Source: Nitrospirillum iridis
GTDB lineage: Bacteria; Pseudomonadota; Alphaproteobacteria; Azospirillales; Azospirillaceae
Assembly: GCF_014205765.1 (NCBI RefSeq)
Contig: NZ_JACIIZ010000024.1
Coordinates: 1 to 64,000, forward strand
Length of the DNA stretch: 64,000 nucleotides
Reading direction: 5' to 3'
Part shown: piece after piece, positions 63,271-64,000 of the stretch
Layout: each line of letters begins with the position of its first letter
Position numbering within the stretch: the first letter of the stretch is position 1
Translations under genes and position numbers: made by a program
The notes under the pieces: model-generated
The model's input: only the letters and a program-made list of their open reading frames with translations
The model's database searches: none
What the model was told of the DNA's origin: nothing

Positions 63271-64000
63271 TGAGCGGTCCCACCCTCGACCTGGTTGGTG
63301 TCTGGACGGTGATCCTGGGCGCCGGCGTCTTCTTCTATGTGCTGCTCGACGGCTTCGACCTGGGCGTCGGCATGCTTTATGGCCTGAACCCTGACAGCAC
63401 CTCGCGCGGCATCATCATGAACTCCATCGCGCCCATCTGGGACGGCAACGAGACATGGCTGATCCTCGGGGGCCTGGCCCTGCTGGCGGCGTTTCCGCTG
63501 GCCTTCGCCATCATCATCCCGGCGCTTTACTTCCCCGTGTTGCTGATGCTGCTGGCCCTGATCTTCCGGGGCGTGGCGTTCGAGTTCCGCTTCAAGGACA
63601 AGGAACACCGGGGCTTCTGGGACAACGCCTTCGCCTACGGGTCGGCGGTGGCGACGTTCGCCCAGGGCACGGTGCTGGGCGCCTTCATCCAGGGCTTCCA
63701 GGTGGAAGGGCGGCAGTTCACCGGCGGCTCCTTCGATTGGCTGACCCCCTTCTCCGTCATGACCGGCGCGGCCCTGATGGCGGGCTACACCCTGCTGGGC
63801 GCCGGCTGGCTGATCCTGAAGACGGAGGGAGGGTTGCAGGACTGGGCGCGGGTGCAGGGGCGGCGGGCGCTGGTCCTGGTGCTGGCCGGCATCGCCATCG
63901 TCAGCCTGTGGACGCCCTATACCCTGCCGGATATCGCCCAGCGCTGGTTCAGTTGGCCCAACATCGCCTTCCTGGCGCCGGTGCCGTTGGCCGCCCTGGT
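63270..64000 (+). CDS. cydB: Cytochrome bd ubiquinol oxidase subunit II, N-terminal part (runs off right edge)
   Basis: The frame is open from the ATG at 63270 (overlapping the cydA stop as TGATG) to the window end, 243 codons with no stop. It begins MSGPTLDLVGVWTVILGAG and has FYVLLDGFDLGVG and WDGNETWLILGG, both diagnostic of CydB. Several membrane helices are visible. Subunit II stabilises the haems of subunit I. GGAGACG serves as ribosome site. Confidence 0.93.
   Translation, partial: MSGPTLDLVGVWTVILGAGVFFYVLLDGFDLGVGMLYGLNPDSTSRGIIMNSIAPIWDGNETWLILGGLALLAAFPLAFAIIIPALYFPVLLMLLALIFRGVAFEFRFKDKEHRGFWDNAFAYGSAVATFAQGTVLGAFIQGFQVEGRQFTGGSFDWLTPFSVMTGAALMAGYTLLGAGWLILKTEGGLQDWARVQGRRALVLVLAGIAIVSLWTPYTLPDIAQRWFSWPNIAFLAPVPLAAL

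Overview
The window is GC-rich DNA with dense coding and short, often overlapping gene junctions. Gene content and protein style point to an alphaproteobacterium, most likely from the Azospirillum/Nitrospirillum/Niveispirillum group. That placement is inference from family resemblance; there is no rRNA or other marker here. A Rep_3-type initiator, an iteron array, a parAB cassette and three copies of a parS-like palindrome within 4 kb show that the window spans the replication and partition locus of a secondary replicon (large plasmid or chromid). No tRNA, rRNA, transposase or CRISPR array was seen.

Layout. 1-1218 (minus) is the start of a long protein made almost entirely of octapeptide repeats, running off the left edge. 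1219-2079 is non-coding with several inverted repeats. 2045-6100 is the replication and partition module: rep (minus), about 12 iterons, then parA and parB (plus). 6223-14545 holds pseudoazurin, a very large hybrid histidine kinase and a secreted GH127 beta-L-arabinofuranosidase. 14668-18683 holds two two-component systems facing each other. 18855-29442 holds two export systems: a MacAB-like ABC efflux set and an RND tripartite set. 29501-34909 (minus) holds a chemoreceptor, a sulfotransferase-like protein and a multicopper oxidase. 35128-36762 holds adenine deaminase and the manganese exporter MntP behind a yybP-ykoY (Mn2+) riboswitch. 37128-42680 holds a GH74 xyloglucanase-like lipoprotein and a DUF748/AsmA-like protein. 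42752-44867 (minus) is a two-component pair paralogous to 14668-16756. 45434-48720 holds two small cysteine-paired exported proteins, a porin-like outer-membrane protein and a ribbon-helix-helix regulator.

The right part is metabolic. 48893-51804 is vanA-vanR-vanB (vanillate O-demethylase with its regulator between the subunits). 52965-60980 is a likely aromatic ester/alcohol/aldehyde module: AraC-type regulator, carboxylesterase, TonB-dependent receptor, benzaldehyde-type aldehyde dehydrogenase and aryl-alcohol dehydrogenase. Together they could take a benzylic ester or alcohol to the aromatic acid, and vanAB would demethylate a methoxylated product. With GH127 and GH74 the replicon looks equipped for plant cell wall and lignin-derived substrates. 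The window ends with nsrR divergent from cydAB (cyanide-insensitive bd oxidase type), a nitric-oxide/low-oxygen respiratory unit; cydB is cut by the right edge.

Observations most worth follow-up are the two-level periodicity (8 residues, and 7 x 8 = 56 residues) of the repeat protein, a ~160-bp three-hairpin element present twice between convergent genes, a parS site inside parB, and the paired small Cys-motif proteins.
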